Shown here: positions 26,055 through 33,807 of the stretch, one piece after another
Position numbering within the stretch: position 1 is the first letter of the stretch
Layout of the letters: every line of letters begins with the position of its first letter
DNA from: Bacteroidales bacterium UBA7258
GTDB taxonomy: Bacteria; Bacteroidota; Bacteroidia; Bacteroidales; UBA932
Direction: 5' to 3'
Assembly (NCBI GenBank): GCA_002472565.1
Contig: DKSK01000014.1
Location: 43,891 to 107,890 of the forward strand
DNA: 64,000 nt
The notes under the pieces: model-generated
What the model saw: only the letters and a program-made list of their open reading frames with translations
Told to the model about the DNA's origin: nothing
Databases searched by the model: none
Made by a program: the position numbers and the translations under genes

Positions 26055-27605
26055 ATGAATATGAATAAATTATCGTTGACTCTTCTCGTTGGAGCGGCTG
26101 CAATTTCGGCGGCATCATGCTCCGGCAACCTTGATATTGACGAGCATGGAGTCACTAATATAAGTGAATACTATAAGACTGATGCCGAAATAGAGTCTGC
26201 CGGGGCATCGCTATATTCCGACCTTCGCGACCAAGTCGTCAATGGCCTTATAATCAAAGACGCAATTGACGATGACGCCTATGCCGGAGGCGGAGGGCGA
26301 GGCGATAATTCCTTGATAGAACAGCTCGATGAGTTTACTTTCGATGCAGAGCACTCCAATATATCCGGATATTTTCAGGGGCTTTACACAATCGTCCATG
26401 ACGCCTGCGTGATACTTGAAAACGTGGATCCGTCCATTTCTCCGATTGCCAAGCGCACCGTCAGCGAGGCCAAAGTCTGCATCGGATATGCCTATTTTGA
26501 GCTGATCACCCTTTGGGGCAATGTCCCTCTTGTTGATCATGTGCTCAAAGATGCAAGCGAGTACCAGATGGGTAACAGTACCCCTGAGAAGCTCTGGGCA
26601 TATGCGGAGAAAAACCTCACTGAGGCGATAGCATCCGGCGCCCTTCCTTCTAAAACCTCGTTCGACGATAATGTTACTTGGAGAATTACCAAGGAAGCCG
26701 CCCAGGCGATTCTTGGCAAGGTCTACCTCTGGCAGGGGAAGAACGCAGAAGCCGCCAAGGTGCTCGACGAAGTTATAAATAGCGGCAAGTACAAGCTCTT
26801 TGACCAATATGGAGAGATGCTGGATCTCGCCAACAAGCATAATTGCGAGTCTGTCATAGAATTTGACCATCCGGTTGATTACTCGAACCTCACTCTCAAC
26901 TTTCTGAACGGAATGGCGATGTGGCGTATGAGCAAACTTTCTATGAACGCTGACCAAAGGCCGAAATACGCGGCTGACGGCTATGGGTTCTTCCCTCCTA
27001 CAAAGAGCCTCTATGATGAGTTCCTCTCTGTCGAGGGCGCTGATGGATATCGTCTCAATCAGACCATGCGGACTTACGCTCAGCTTCACAAACAAATCGG
27101 GCTTACGGTGACGGAAGCCAATCTCAACGAGGGCTACTTCATGTGGAAGACTCGTCTCAAATCCGACCAGATCGTTATGGGTATGCCTTGGTTCAGCACC
27201 CGCAACGTGATTCTGATGCGTTATGCCGAGGTTCTGCTTATGGCAGCCGAGGCTAACATCACAGTGAATCCGGACAAGGCTGTCAAATATTTCAACATTA
27301 TACGTGAAAGGGCAAAAGCTCCTGAAGTGACATCGCTTACTCTTCCTATGCTCCAGAGGGAGAAGCGTCTTGAGCTATGCTTTGAAGGGACCCGTTTCCA
27401 AGACCTGACGCGCTGGGGCATAGCGTATGACAAACTTAAAGACTGCGGAAAGCAGATGGCGTACCTCCAGACCGACGGCACTGTAACTTACAGGGACCTC
27501 AACAACATTGAATATGGCTTCAAGAAGGGAAAGAACGAGCTTCTTCCTTTCCCGGCAGTCGAACTTCGCGTCAATTCCAACATAAGGCAAAATCCTGGAT
27601 ATTAA
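26055..27605 (+). CDS. SusD-family surface glycan-binding lipoprotein
   Basis: Partner of the SusC barrel, a 516-residue helical TPR-like protein that closes over it and binds glycan at the cell surface. The lipobox is ISAASC with Cys22. SusD features include the N-terminal helical part, VTWRITKEAAQAILGKVYLWQ, and the C-terminal region with MLQREKRLELCFEGTRFQDL and the end NSNIRQNPGY. It starts 19 nt after susC. Its stop is followed within 30 bp by a decayed GH2 fragment and the right copy of the 129-bp repeat, so the gene marks the right edge of the inserted block. Confidence 0.94.
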   Translation: MNMNKLSLTLLVGAAAISAASCSGNLDIDEHGVTNISEYYKTDAEIESAGASLYSDLRDQVVNGLIIKDAIDDDAYAGGGGRGDNSLIEQLDEFTFDAEHSNISGYFQGLYTIVHDACVILENVDPSISPIAKRTVSEAKVCIGYAYFELITLWGNVPLVDHVLKDASEYQMGNSTPEKLWAYAEKNLTEAIASGALPSKTSFDDNVTWRITKEAAQAILGKVYLWQGKNAEAAKVLDEVINSGKYKLFDQYGEMLDLANKHNCESVIEFDHPVDYSNLTLNFLNGMAMWRMSKLSMNADQRPKYAADGYGFFPPTKSLYDEFLSVEGADGYRLNQTMRTYAQLHKQIGLTVTEANLNEGYFMWKTRLKSDQIVMGMPWFSTRNVILMRYAEVLLMAAEANITVNPDKAVKYFNIIRERAKAPEVTSLTLPMLQREKRLELCFEGTRFQDLTRWGIAYDKLKDCGKQMAYLQTDGTVTYRDLNNIEYGFKKGKNELLPFPAVELRVNSNIRQNPGY

Positions 27606-27632
27606 TATTCGCGGTCAGTGCCGGCCCCGGTT

Positions 27633-27690
27633 CTCGAACATGAATCCTTCGATGTAGCGTCCGAAGCCTCCGCCCGCTGACCAGGTAGAG
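27633..27690 (+). pseudogene. Internally deleted remnant of a GH2 beta-galactosidase gene
   Basis: 27633-27672 matches GH2 positions 16312-16351 at 36 of 40 bases (residues LEPESFDMASEAS there, LEHESFDVASEAS here). It is joined directly to the final codons of the same gene family (27666 onward matches 17009 onward). The two parts share GCCTCCG at the joint, so about 664 bp were lost between 7-bp microhomologies, putting the tail out of frame. Bases 27606-27632 may be more decayed GH2 sequence. Confidence 0.7.
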
Positions 27691-27794
27691 CTAGGCCGGT
27701 TGCCGACATCTTAGCGCTAAAACAAAAGCTCCGGCTTGCTGAATGCAGACCGGAGCTTAATCCTTTGCCTTACGGACTACCACTTATTGTAGTG
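27666..27794. repeat. 129-bp direct repeat, right copy
   Basis: It matches 17009-17137 at 125 of 129 positions. It holds the GH2 tail remnant, the palindrome TTAGCGCTAA (27711-27720), the hairpin 27726-27758 and the last codons of the intact nitroreductase gene. Confidence 0.9.
27726..27758 (-). terminator. Terminator hairpin downstream of the nitroreductase
   Basis: Same 9-bp stem (AAGCTCCGG/CCGGAGCTT) and 15-nt loop as at 17069-17101, with the T-rich tail on the minus strand. It sits 18 bp after the nitroreductase stop and could also stop readthrough from susD. Confidence 0.65.
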
Positions 27795-28421
27795 AACTTT
27801 CTCAGGCTTCCACTTGTCCTTAGGCTTGTCATTCCCGGCCGGATAGCCGATGGCGATAGCCGCAAGCGGGTGAATATTCTCAGGGAGACCCAGAGCCTTC
27901 TGAATGACTCCGGCACGGTCAGGCCTGCTCGCGCTTGTCCATACGGCCCCGAGCCCCATGGACTCGGCCGCAAGCAGAATGTTTTCCGCGACGGCGGAAG
28001 CGTCCTGCTGCCAGAACTGGTTAGGCTGAGCCACCGGCTCCCCGCCCTGCTGGCCGCGAGGCCTCATCATCATTACCGTATCCGCGCAGACCACTATGGT
28101 AAGCGGAGCCGAAGTGATGACTCTGTTTCCTCCTCCTATGGCCGCCTTTACGGCGTCATCAGTGATGACGATAAGTTCCCATGGCTGAATATTCATGGCG
28201 GAAGGCGCCGCCATCCCCGCTCTGAGCAGGGAATCTATCTGAGCCTCGCTCACCGGCTTGTCGGCATAGGTCCTGACGCTCTTCCTCGACATGATAACGT
28301 CATAAGCCGGATTACTCTTTGTGCAGCAATCATCTTTCTCCTTGGCGGAAACTCCTGAGCATACTGCCATTCCAGCGATTGCCATGACGGCCGCCGCCAT
28401 CTTGATTTCGAATTTTCTCAT
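27777..28421 (-). CDS. Exported nitroreductase-family protein
   Basis: FMN-dependent oxidoreductase fold, 214 residues. It has an N-terminal signal peptide (about 1-26, ending GVSAK), which is unusual for an FMN enzyme. Nitroreductase features are the SRKSVRTYADKPV start of the domain, LRAGMAAPSAMNIQPWELIV (flavin-binding region), AENILLAAESMGLGAVW, and an LGLPENIHPLAAIAIGYP ending. The intact C-terminus HYNKW is also found as a remnant at 17120-17137. It is a paralogue of the lipoprotein at 45440-46033. A TATTTTTG promoter box lies at 28455-28462. The gene is convergent with susD. Its electron donor and substrate in the envelope are unknown. Confidence 0.87.
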   Translation of the reverse strand: MRKFEIKMAAAVMAIAGMAVCSGVSAKEKDDCCTKSNPAYDVIMSRKSVRTYADKPVSEAQIDSLLRAGMAAPSAMNIQPWELIVITDDAVKAAIGGGNRVITSAPLTIVVCADTVMMMRPRGQQGGEPVAQPNQFWQQDASAVAENILLAAESMGLGAVWTSASRPDRAGVIQKALGLPENIHPLAAIAIGYPAGNDKPKDKWKPEKVHYNKW

Positions 28422-28454
28422 ATTTTCATCAGGGGCTTAATGACCCCCTCAAAA

Positions 28455-28462
28455 CAAAAATA
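28455..28462 (-). promoter_or_regulatory. -7 promoter box for the exported nitroreductase
   Basis: The minus strand reads TATTTTTG, matching TAnnTTTG, with a leader of about 27 nt before the ATG at 28421. The leader contains GGGGTCATTAAGCCCC, a possible small hairpin. Confidence 0.5.
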
Positions 28463-28591
28463 CAAAAATTCCGCTCGTATTTCCATCCCATCGCCTCTTT
28501 TCCGCAATTACCGCCCGCCCGGGGGCATTACCGTGAAGCCGGTAGTGTAAGAAACGGGACAAAATCCTTATCTTAGTACAAATTTCAGTCT

Positions 28592-28960
28592 ATGAATTTC
28601 TTGGGAAATGTCCTATGGCTTATACTCGGCGGCCTTCTGACTTCATTGATGTATTTCATCGCCGGGCTGTTGTCATGCATAACAATCATCGGAATCCCTT
28701 TCGGTCTTGCCCTATGGCGGATGGGCGCGCTCGCTCTCGCTCCTTTCGGCAAGAAGGTCGAGTTGAGCCCCGAGGGGGGAGGCTGCGTCATGCTGGTTTT
28801 CGATGTGCTATGGATTCTCTGCGGCTGGTGGGAGATAGCCCTCGTCCATGCCTTTTTCGGCCTGCTCTTTTGTGTCACGGTCGTAGGCATCCCCTTCGGG
28901 CTCATGCATTTCCGCCTCGCGAAGTTTTCGCTGCTTCCGTTCTCTATGAGAGCCGGCTGA
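28592..28960 (+). CDS. YccF-domain inner-membrane protein
   Basis: Small integral membrane protein of 122 residues with two related halves. Each half contains the YccF signature: ITIIGIPFGLALWRMGALALAPFG in the first and VTVVGIPFGLMHFRLAKFSLLPF in the second. Hydrophobic helices lie at about 5-30 and 66-92. The family is widespread and its function is unknown. It is divergent from the nitroreductase over 170 bp. TATCTTAG about 20 bp before the start is only a weak promoter-box candidate. The exonuclease gene follows 46 bp downstream on the same strand. Confidence 0.88.
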   Translation: MNFLGNVLWLILGGLLTSLMYFIAGLLSCITIIGIPFGLALWRMGALALAPFGKKVELSPEGGGCVMLVFDVLWILCGWWEIALVHAFFGLLFCVTVVGIPFGLMHFRLAKFSLLPFSMRAG

Positions 28961-29006
28961 GCCTGGGCGGAGGAGAAAAAACAGTGATTTTCAGAATATT
29001 TACCTT

Positions 29007-29501
29007 ATGGATAATTTTGCCGCGATAGATTTCGAGACGGCCAACGAGCAGCGTTCCAGCGTCTGCAGCGTCGGTCTTGTCGTCGTGAGGAACGCTCTTG
29101 TCGCTGAAAAGTATTACAGCCTGATAAAGCCGGAGCCGGAATATTATTCACCTGGCTGCACTAAGGTCCACGGGCTCAGGCTGGAAGACACGGAGAATTC
29201 GCCTGTATTTCCTAAGGTATGGGAGGAAATAGAGCCCTTGATTGCCGGCCTGCCCCTCGTGGCCCACAACAGCCGTTTCGACGAGTCCTGCCTTAAGGCC
29301 GTATTCCGAACCTACATGATGGATTATCCCGATTACGAATTCCATTGCACCTTCATGGCGTCTCTGAAGGTCTTCGGAAAGTCTCTGCCGAATCACCAGC
29401 TCCAGACCGTGGCCGCGAAGTGCGGCTTCGACCTCACCCGGCATCATGACGCTCTCGCCGATGCCGAGGCCTGCGCAGCCATCGCCCTGAAAATACTTTA
29501 G
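29007..29501 (+). CDS. DnaQ-like DEDDh 3'-5' exonuclease
   Basis: Stand-alone exonuclease of 164 residues, related to the epsilon subunit of DNA polymerase III. All catalytic residues are visible: D8 and E10 in AAIDFET, D92 in HNSRFDESC, and H147 and D152 in HHDALADAEA, which is the DEDDh arrangement. It is shorter than polymerase III epsilon and lacks its C-terminal polymerase-binding part, so it is more likely a repair or RNA-trimming nuclease. It is convergent with the serine hydrolase gene (25 bp between stops). Confidence 0.9.
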   Translation: MDNFAAIDFETANEQRSSVCSVGLVVVRNALVAEKYYSLIKPEPEYYSPGCTKVHGLRLEDTENSPVFPKVWEEIEPLIAGLPLVAHNSRFDESCLKAVFRTYMMDYPDYEFHCTFMASLKVFGKSLPNHQLQTVAAKCGFDLTRHHDALADAEACAAIALKIL

Positions 29502-29526
29502 CCGGCGGCTGTGCGCCCGGAGAGGT

Positions 29527-30564
29527 CTACAGCGCCGGATAGAGGTATTTCCACATGAGGTCAATCTGGCCCTGGTAGGCTTCGGACATGGCCGTGTTGA
29601 CGATGACGGCGTCCTTGTCAGGGAAGATGAAGATGAACTGGCCATGGGCGCCGTCGGCACGGAAGGCGCCGTGACGGCAGAGCCACATCTGGTAGCCGTA
29701 GCCCTGGAGCCAGTCGTTGTTGTCCCTGCTCGTGTGCGTGTCCATGATGACTTTTATCGGCCATCCGCTAGGTTTGCTCCATGTCTGCCACCTGCTCATC
29801 TCGGAGACCCAAGATTCTGGAATGACCTGCTTTCCGTTCCATTTGCCCTTGTCAAGGAGCATGACTCCTGCCTTGGCCATGTCTATGGTCTTGAGATGGA
29901 GGCCCCAGCCGCCCCAGTTGTAGCCTTCCGGGCTCTCGTCCCAGACCGGCTTCTCGATTCCGAGAGGTTTCCACAGCCTGTCTTCAAGGTAGTCGTTGAC
30001 CTTCTGGCCGGTCACCTTGCTGACTATGCATGAAAGCATGTATGTGCCCATGCTGTTGTAGAGGTAGAAGCTTCCAGGGATGTGCTTGATGGGGGCTGAG
30101 AGAAAGAGCTGCTCGGCCGTCAGGGAGTCGGATTTTCTTGCAGGCTCCTTGTCATGTCCGCAGGTCATGGTGAGCAAGTCCCTGACGGTCACAGTCTTGA
30201 GGTAGAAGTTGCTGTCCGGCACCTCGAAGTCCGGGTAGAAGCTGACGAGCCTGTCGTCGAGACGGAGCTTGCCTTCGTCTATCGCAAGCCCGACGGCCAT
30301 GGCGGTGAAGGTCTTGCTGACCGACCACATCGTATGGACGCTGTCCGGATCGCCTCCGTTCATCCATTTCTGCTCAAGGATTTTTCCATGCTGTATGACC
30401 ATGACGCTTTGGATGTTGACCTTGGCGGAATCTGCCGCGTTGATGTAGGATTTGAATGCCTCGTCCATCTCGGGGGAAGCCTTGCCCATGGTGAGGCTTT
30501 TGACGCCGCAGGATGTCGTGAAGAAGAGGCAAAGGGCCGCGAGGCCCGCCGCAAGTGTTTTCAT
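29527..30564 (-). CDS. Serine hydrolase of the beta-lactamase/transpeptidase-like family, lipoprotein
   Basis: 345 residues with a lipobox (TTSC, Cys19). The penicillin-recognising fold motifs are S81-x-x-K84 (SVSK), the tyrosine motif at 169-171 (YNS) and a third motif HGQ near 310. This matches class C beta-lactamase-like esterases and peptidases (Pfam beta-lactamase), which often act on esters or D-amino-acid peptides rather than antibiotics. A TAnnTTTG box at 30596-30603 gives it its own promoter, and a hairpin separates it from the ThuA operon upstream on the same strand. No resistance role should be assumed. Confidence 0.87.
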   Translation of the reverse strand: MKTLAAGLAALCLFFTTSCGVKSLTMGKASPEMDEAFKSYINAADSAKVNIQSVMVIQHGKILEQKWMNGGDPDSVHTMWSVSKTFTAMAVGLAIDEGKLRLDDRLVSFYPDFEVPDSNFYLKTVTVRDLLTMTCGHDKEPARKSDSLTAEQLFLSAPIKHIPGSFYLYNSMGTYMLSCIVSKVTGQKVNDYLEDRLWKPLGIEKPVWDESPEGYNWGGWGLHLKTIDMAKAGVMLLDKGKWNGKQVIPESWVSEMSRWQTWSKPSGWPIKVIMDTHTSRDNNDWLQGYGYQMWLCRHGAFRADGAHGQFIFIFPDKDAVIVNTAMSEAYQGQIDLMWKYLYPAL

Positions 30565-30595
30565 GAAAAAAGAGGCGGAATTTTTCCCACCTCTG

Positions 30596-30603
30596 CAAAT
30601 ATA
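30596..30603 (-). promoter_or_regulatory. -7 promoter box for the serine hydrolase
   Basis: The minus strand reads TATATTTG, matching TAnnTTTG, 31 bp upstream of the ATG at 30564. Confidence 0.6.
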
Positions 30604-30611
30604 GCATATCC

Positions 30612-30626
30612 GCCCGAAAAACGGGC
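30612..30626 (-). terminator. Short hairpin after the ThuA operon
   Basis: The minus strand reads GCCCG-TTTTT-CGGGC, a perfect 5-bp stem, 12 bases after the double-ThuA stop. The T-run is in the loop rather than behind the stem, so termination is possible but not typical. Confidence 0.4.
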
Positions 30627-30637
30627 CTCCGCCACGT

Positions 30638-32134
30638 CTATTTCGCGAAAGGATTCCCGCGCGGGTCGCGCGAGACGACCCAGCGGAGGGCGTTGTAGAA
30701 GAGCAGCTTCATCACGGCATCCGAGTACAGCTGGTCTCCGTGGCCGAAGTTGAGGTAGACCATCCTGTATTTCATGTTGGACCATACGAGAGGGTAGTCA
30801 TCTCCGCCGTAGAGAACGTCCTTGAGTCCGAGAGGGAAATTCTCCGGAGAAAGAGACACGAAAACCTTGACGTCAGGGTTTTTGCGCGGGCTCGGATCCC
30901 AGACGTAATACTCGTTCTCAGGGGATATGAATGTGTCCGGAAGCGTGGCCGTAATCGCATTGTCATGTCCCTCGGTCTGACACTTGGCGGCTACAGGAGG
31001 CCATGAATTGCCCTTGAAGACAGAGCCGCCCATCAAGTTCCTCAGCCATGGCCAGTTCATGTCCGAATAATTCGTGAAGCCGGCTCCATGGAAAAGAAGG
31101 GCTCCGCCGCCGTTCTCTATGTATTGTTCAAAGAGTTTCTTGTCTGCGTCTTCTTTGGGGGCCTCATCCGGAAGGATGATGACGCTGTATTCCTTGAGCT
31201 TAGAGTAGCCGAGTTCGGAAAGCGAGGTGACGGAATCAAGGGCGAAGCCGTCGCCGAAGTTCAGCCTGCGGTAGAATTCGAGGGTCTGCCTGGCGAACTG
31301 GATGTGGGCTTCTTCCGCATCTTTGCGCCAATAGACGAGGGCTTTGAACCGGGGATACCTCGGCTCGGAAGCCAGGGACGACTCCACGGTTCCCGCCGTC
31401 CAATGTATCGCATTGAGCATCAGTTTTTTCCAGCTGTCTACCTTAAGCAGCTCAGGGCTGTGTCCGAACTGAAAATACACATTGCGCGCCTTGACCTTTG
31501 TGTTGGTCCATATGACCGGATGGTCGCCCATCTTGAGGTCGTCGGAAGCATTCACCGTGGTCTCGTCGACGTTTGCTATGACATGGATGTCCGGATTGGA
31601 CCGCGGGTCTTTGTCGTAGGTGTACCACTCGTCGTCCGGAATCGTAAAGGAGGGCGGAAGGCCCTTGACCACAGGGTGCTCCTTGTCTTCGATGCAGACT
31701 TTTCCGTCGGAAAGGCTTGCGACGTAGGAGCGGTAGCGGATGCCTCCCATGAAGTCTGAGAACCAGGTCCACATCGGGTAACCGTCGAATTCTCCGAGGA
31801 GGGTGGCATGGTGCATGCCGACATAGCCGCCAAGGCCGAGTCCGATGTATTTCTCGAAGGCCACTACGGCTTCAGGTGTCCACATATATGGCGGATAATC
31901 CAGCTGGATGAAGACGTCGAAGTTTTTGAGGTAGTCCTCAGTGATGGGTTTCGTGTCGGTTATGGCCGTGACTTCCAGGTCCTTCTGAGACTGGAGCCAG
32001 GGAACCGCCAGATCCGTGAAAGGTTTGTGCCAGCCCCCGTTTTCATAGAGGACGAGAACCTTCTCCTTTGCGGTAGAGGGGAGGAGCGCGGCAAGGCTCA
32101 AAACCAGCGATATCAATAGGTTTTTCATATACAT
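30638..32134 (-). CDS. Exported protein with two tandem ThuA-like domains
   Basis: 498 residues with a signal peptide (ending PSTAK). Two ThuA-like domains (class I glutamine-amidotransferase-like fold) lie at about 24-245 and 263-485. They are clearly an internal duplication: EWYTYDKDPRSNPDIHV in the first corresponds to EYYVWDPSPRKNPDVKV in the second, and PVIWTNTK/VYFQFGH to PLVWSNMK/VYLNFGH. ThuA is named from trehalose utilisation; its biochemical role is debated and may concern oxidised (3-keto) sugars. The first ATG (32134) is used here, but MKN two codons later is also a good start. It lies 14 nt after the short hybrid regulator and is the last gene of the operon. Confidence 0.82.
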   Translation of the reverse strand: MYMKNLLISLVLSLAALLPSTAKEKVLVLYENGGWHKPFTDLAVPWLQSQKDLEVTAITDTKPITEDYLKNFDVFIQLDYPPYMWTPEAVVAFEKYIGLGLGGYVGMHHATLLGEFDGYPMWTWFSDFMGGIRYRSYVASLSDGKVCIEDKEHPVVKGLPPSFTIPDDEWYTYDKDPRSNPDIHVIANVDETTVNASDDLKMGDHPVIWTNTKVKARNVYFQFGHSPELLKVDSWKKLMLNAIHWTAGTVESSLASEPRYPRFKALVYWRKDAEEAHIQFARQTLEFYRRLNFGDGFALDSVTSLSELGYSKLKEYSVIILPDEAPKEDADKKLFEQYIENGGGALLFHGAGFTNYSDMNWPWLRNLMGGSVFKGNSWPPVAAKCQTEGHDNAITATLPDTFISPENEYYVWDPSPRKNPDVKVFVSLSPENFPLGLKDVLYGGDDYPLVWSNMKYRMVYLNFGHGDQLYSDAVMKLLFYNALRWVVSRDPRGNPFAK

Positions 32135-32148
32135 GAGTTCTGAATTTC

Positions 32149-33807
32149 TTATATTCTGCTCGGGCTTGTGCCGAACTGTTTCTTAAAGCTTACGCTGAAA
32201 TACTTAGGATCCGAAAAGCCCACGGCGTCAGCGACTTCGGCTATCGAATAATGGTGGGTCTGGAGCAGCTCCATGGCCTTTTCCATACGGAAGATTCTTA
32301 TGTAATCCGCGGGCCCCTGTCCGGTAAGAGACTTTATCTTGTTGAAAAAGACAGTCCGGCTCATACCCATTTCCATGCAGAGATCATTTATCTGGAAGTC
32401 CGGATTTGAAAGTTCTTTTTCCACTACCGAATGCACCTTGTCCATGAAGTCTCTGTCAAGTGTGCTCAGGTAGTTCTCATAGCTCCGCTTCTTCTTGGTT
32501 TCGAAGGCGTTTTGTCTTATCGTCTCCCTTTCCTTCAGGATGTTGTGGATCCTGATTTTGAGAATGGACATGTCGAAAGGCTTGACTATGTAGTCAGAAG
32601 CCCCGGCTTCGAGACCGGCGATGATGTCTTCCTTGTCGTCCATTCCGGTGAGTATGATGACCGGGATGTGGCTGGTCTCTACGGAAGATTTCAGCTGTCT
32701 GCAGACCTCGTCGCCGTACATCAGCGGCATCAGGAAATCGGTGATTACGATGTCTGGGTTGTTCTGCTTGGCCATTTCGAGGGCTGCTGTCCCGTCACCT
32801 GCCGTGATGACGTCGTACTCGTCCTTGAGATTGCTCATGAGGTAATCCCTCATGGAAGAATCGTCCTCCGCGATCAGAATCAGATTCTTCCCGCCTCCGG
32901 CCGGCCTTGCGGCCTTCTCCTCCCGGACTTCAGCGCCATGAACCGGCTCCTTCTCCATTTCGAGGGTAATCTTCCCGTGGATTTTGTACTTCAGAGGGAA
33001 ACGCATGGTGAAAGAAGTGCCCTTGTCCTCGGTGCTCTCGAAAGATATGTCCCCATGGTGCTGCCTGACTAGCTGGCTCGTGATGATAAGCCCTATCCCG
33101 TAGCCCGACGAATCCCTTTCGACTGCGTTCCTTCCGCGGAACGTATCCCTGAAGACCTTGTCTCGGAAGTCCTTGGATATGCCGGTTCCGGTGTCACGGA
33201 CCTTCAATTCCCAGAACTTTCCCGAAATCTTTGCGGAAATGACGATGCTGCCTTTATCGGTGTATTTCAGGGAGTTGGACAGAAGATTCCCGAGAATAAG
33301 GCTCATCTTTTCCCTGTCGATAGGTACGGAGCCGAGGTCGGGAGCTATCTCCTTTCTTATTTCGATTCCTTTGTTCCTCGCAGTCAACATCAGCCCTGCG
33401 GTCATGTCTGTGATGAAGTCCGCTACATCCGTCATGGTGAGGTTGAGGGCCAAATCGCTTTCGTCGTGGCGGTAGAGGTCGAGAAGGTCGTTGACCATCT
33501 CCATCATCTTCTCTACATTGGCCGAAGCAGTAAGGATGGCCTTCTTTCCGTCCTCCGACAGCTTCTCTTCCGCTTCAAGGGAGGAGAGCGAAGACTTGAC
33601 CAGTGATACCGGGGTCTTGAGCCCGTGAGCGACGGTGATGAAGGATCTCATCTTCTCCCTGGCCAGCAGTTCTCTCTTCCTCCGCTTGAGAACCGAAGCC
33701 AGTCCGAAGGCTAAGGCGGCCAGAAGAAGGAGGAGAAGACAGAGGCAGGCGGCGCCCGGTGTCCGGCCTGGCTGCAGAAGGACTGATATGACGGCCTGCG
33801 GCAGCAT
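32149..33807 (-). CDS. Short hybrid histidine kinase-response regulator-AraC protein without a periplasmic sensor
   Basis: 552 residues, against about 1300-1450 for a normal HTCS. There is a single membrane helix at about 20-40, then HisKA (H61), HATPase (NSLKYT, DTGTGIS, GYGIGL), a receiver (D357 in VITDFLM, K409 in VKPF) and an AraC-type helix-turn-helix (about 455-552). The periplasmic propeller and Y_Y_Y domain are missing. The H-box reads AHGLKTPVS, with Gly in place of the acidic residue that normally follows the histidine and assists phosphotransfer. Its ATG touches the TAA of the upstream exported ThuA gene (TAAATG), so the two are coupled. It may sense through a separate protein or act mainly as a DNA-binding regulator. 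Confidence 0.88.
   Translation of the reverse strand: MLPQAVISVLLQPGRTPGAACLCLLLLLLAALAFGLASVLKRRKRELLAREKMRSFITVAHGLKTPVSLVKSSLSSLEAEEKLSEDGKKAILTASANVEKMMEMVNDLLDLYRHDESDLALNLTMTDVADFITDMTAGLMLTARNKGIEIRKEIAPDLGSVPIDREKMSLILGNLLSNSLKYTDKGSIVISAKISGKFWELKVRDTGTGISKDFRDKVFRDTFRGRNAVERDSSGYGIGLIITSQLVRQHHGDISFESTEDKGTSFTMRFPLKYKIHGKITLEMEKEPVHGAEVREEKAARPAGGGKNLILIAEDDSSMRDYLMSNLKDEYDVITAGDGTAALEMAKQNNPDIVITDFLMPLMYGDEVCRQLKSSVETSHIPVIILTGMDDKEDIIAGLEAGASDYIVKPFDMSILKIRIHNILKERETIRQNAFETKKKRSYENYLSTLDRDFMDKVHSVVEKELSNPDFQINDLCMEMGMSRTVFFNKIKSLTGQGPADYIRIFRMEKAMELLQTHHYSIAEVADAVGFSDPKYFSVSFKKQFGTSPSRI

Noticed and set aside
28529..28544. TACCG/CGGTA inverted repeat upstream of the YccF gene as an operator
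   Set aside because: The arms are only 5 bp in a GC-rich stretch and no regulator is nearby; too weak to call.
29527..30564. Antibiotic-resistance beta-lactamase
   Set aside because: Only the general serine hydrolase motifs are present; this lipoprotein family usually consists of esterases or peptidases, and no resistance context is seen.
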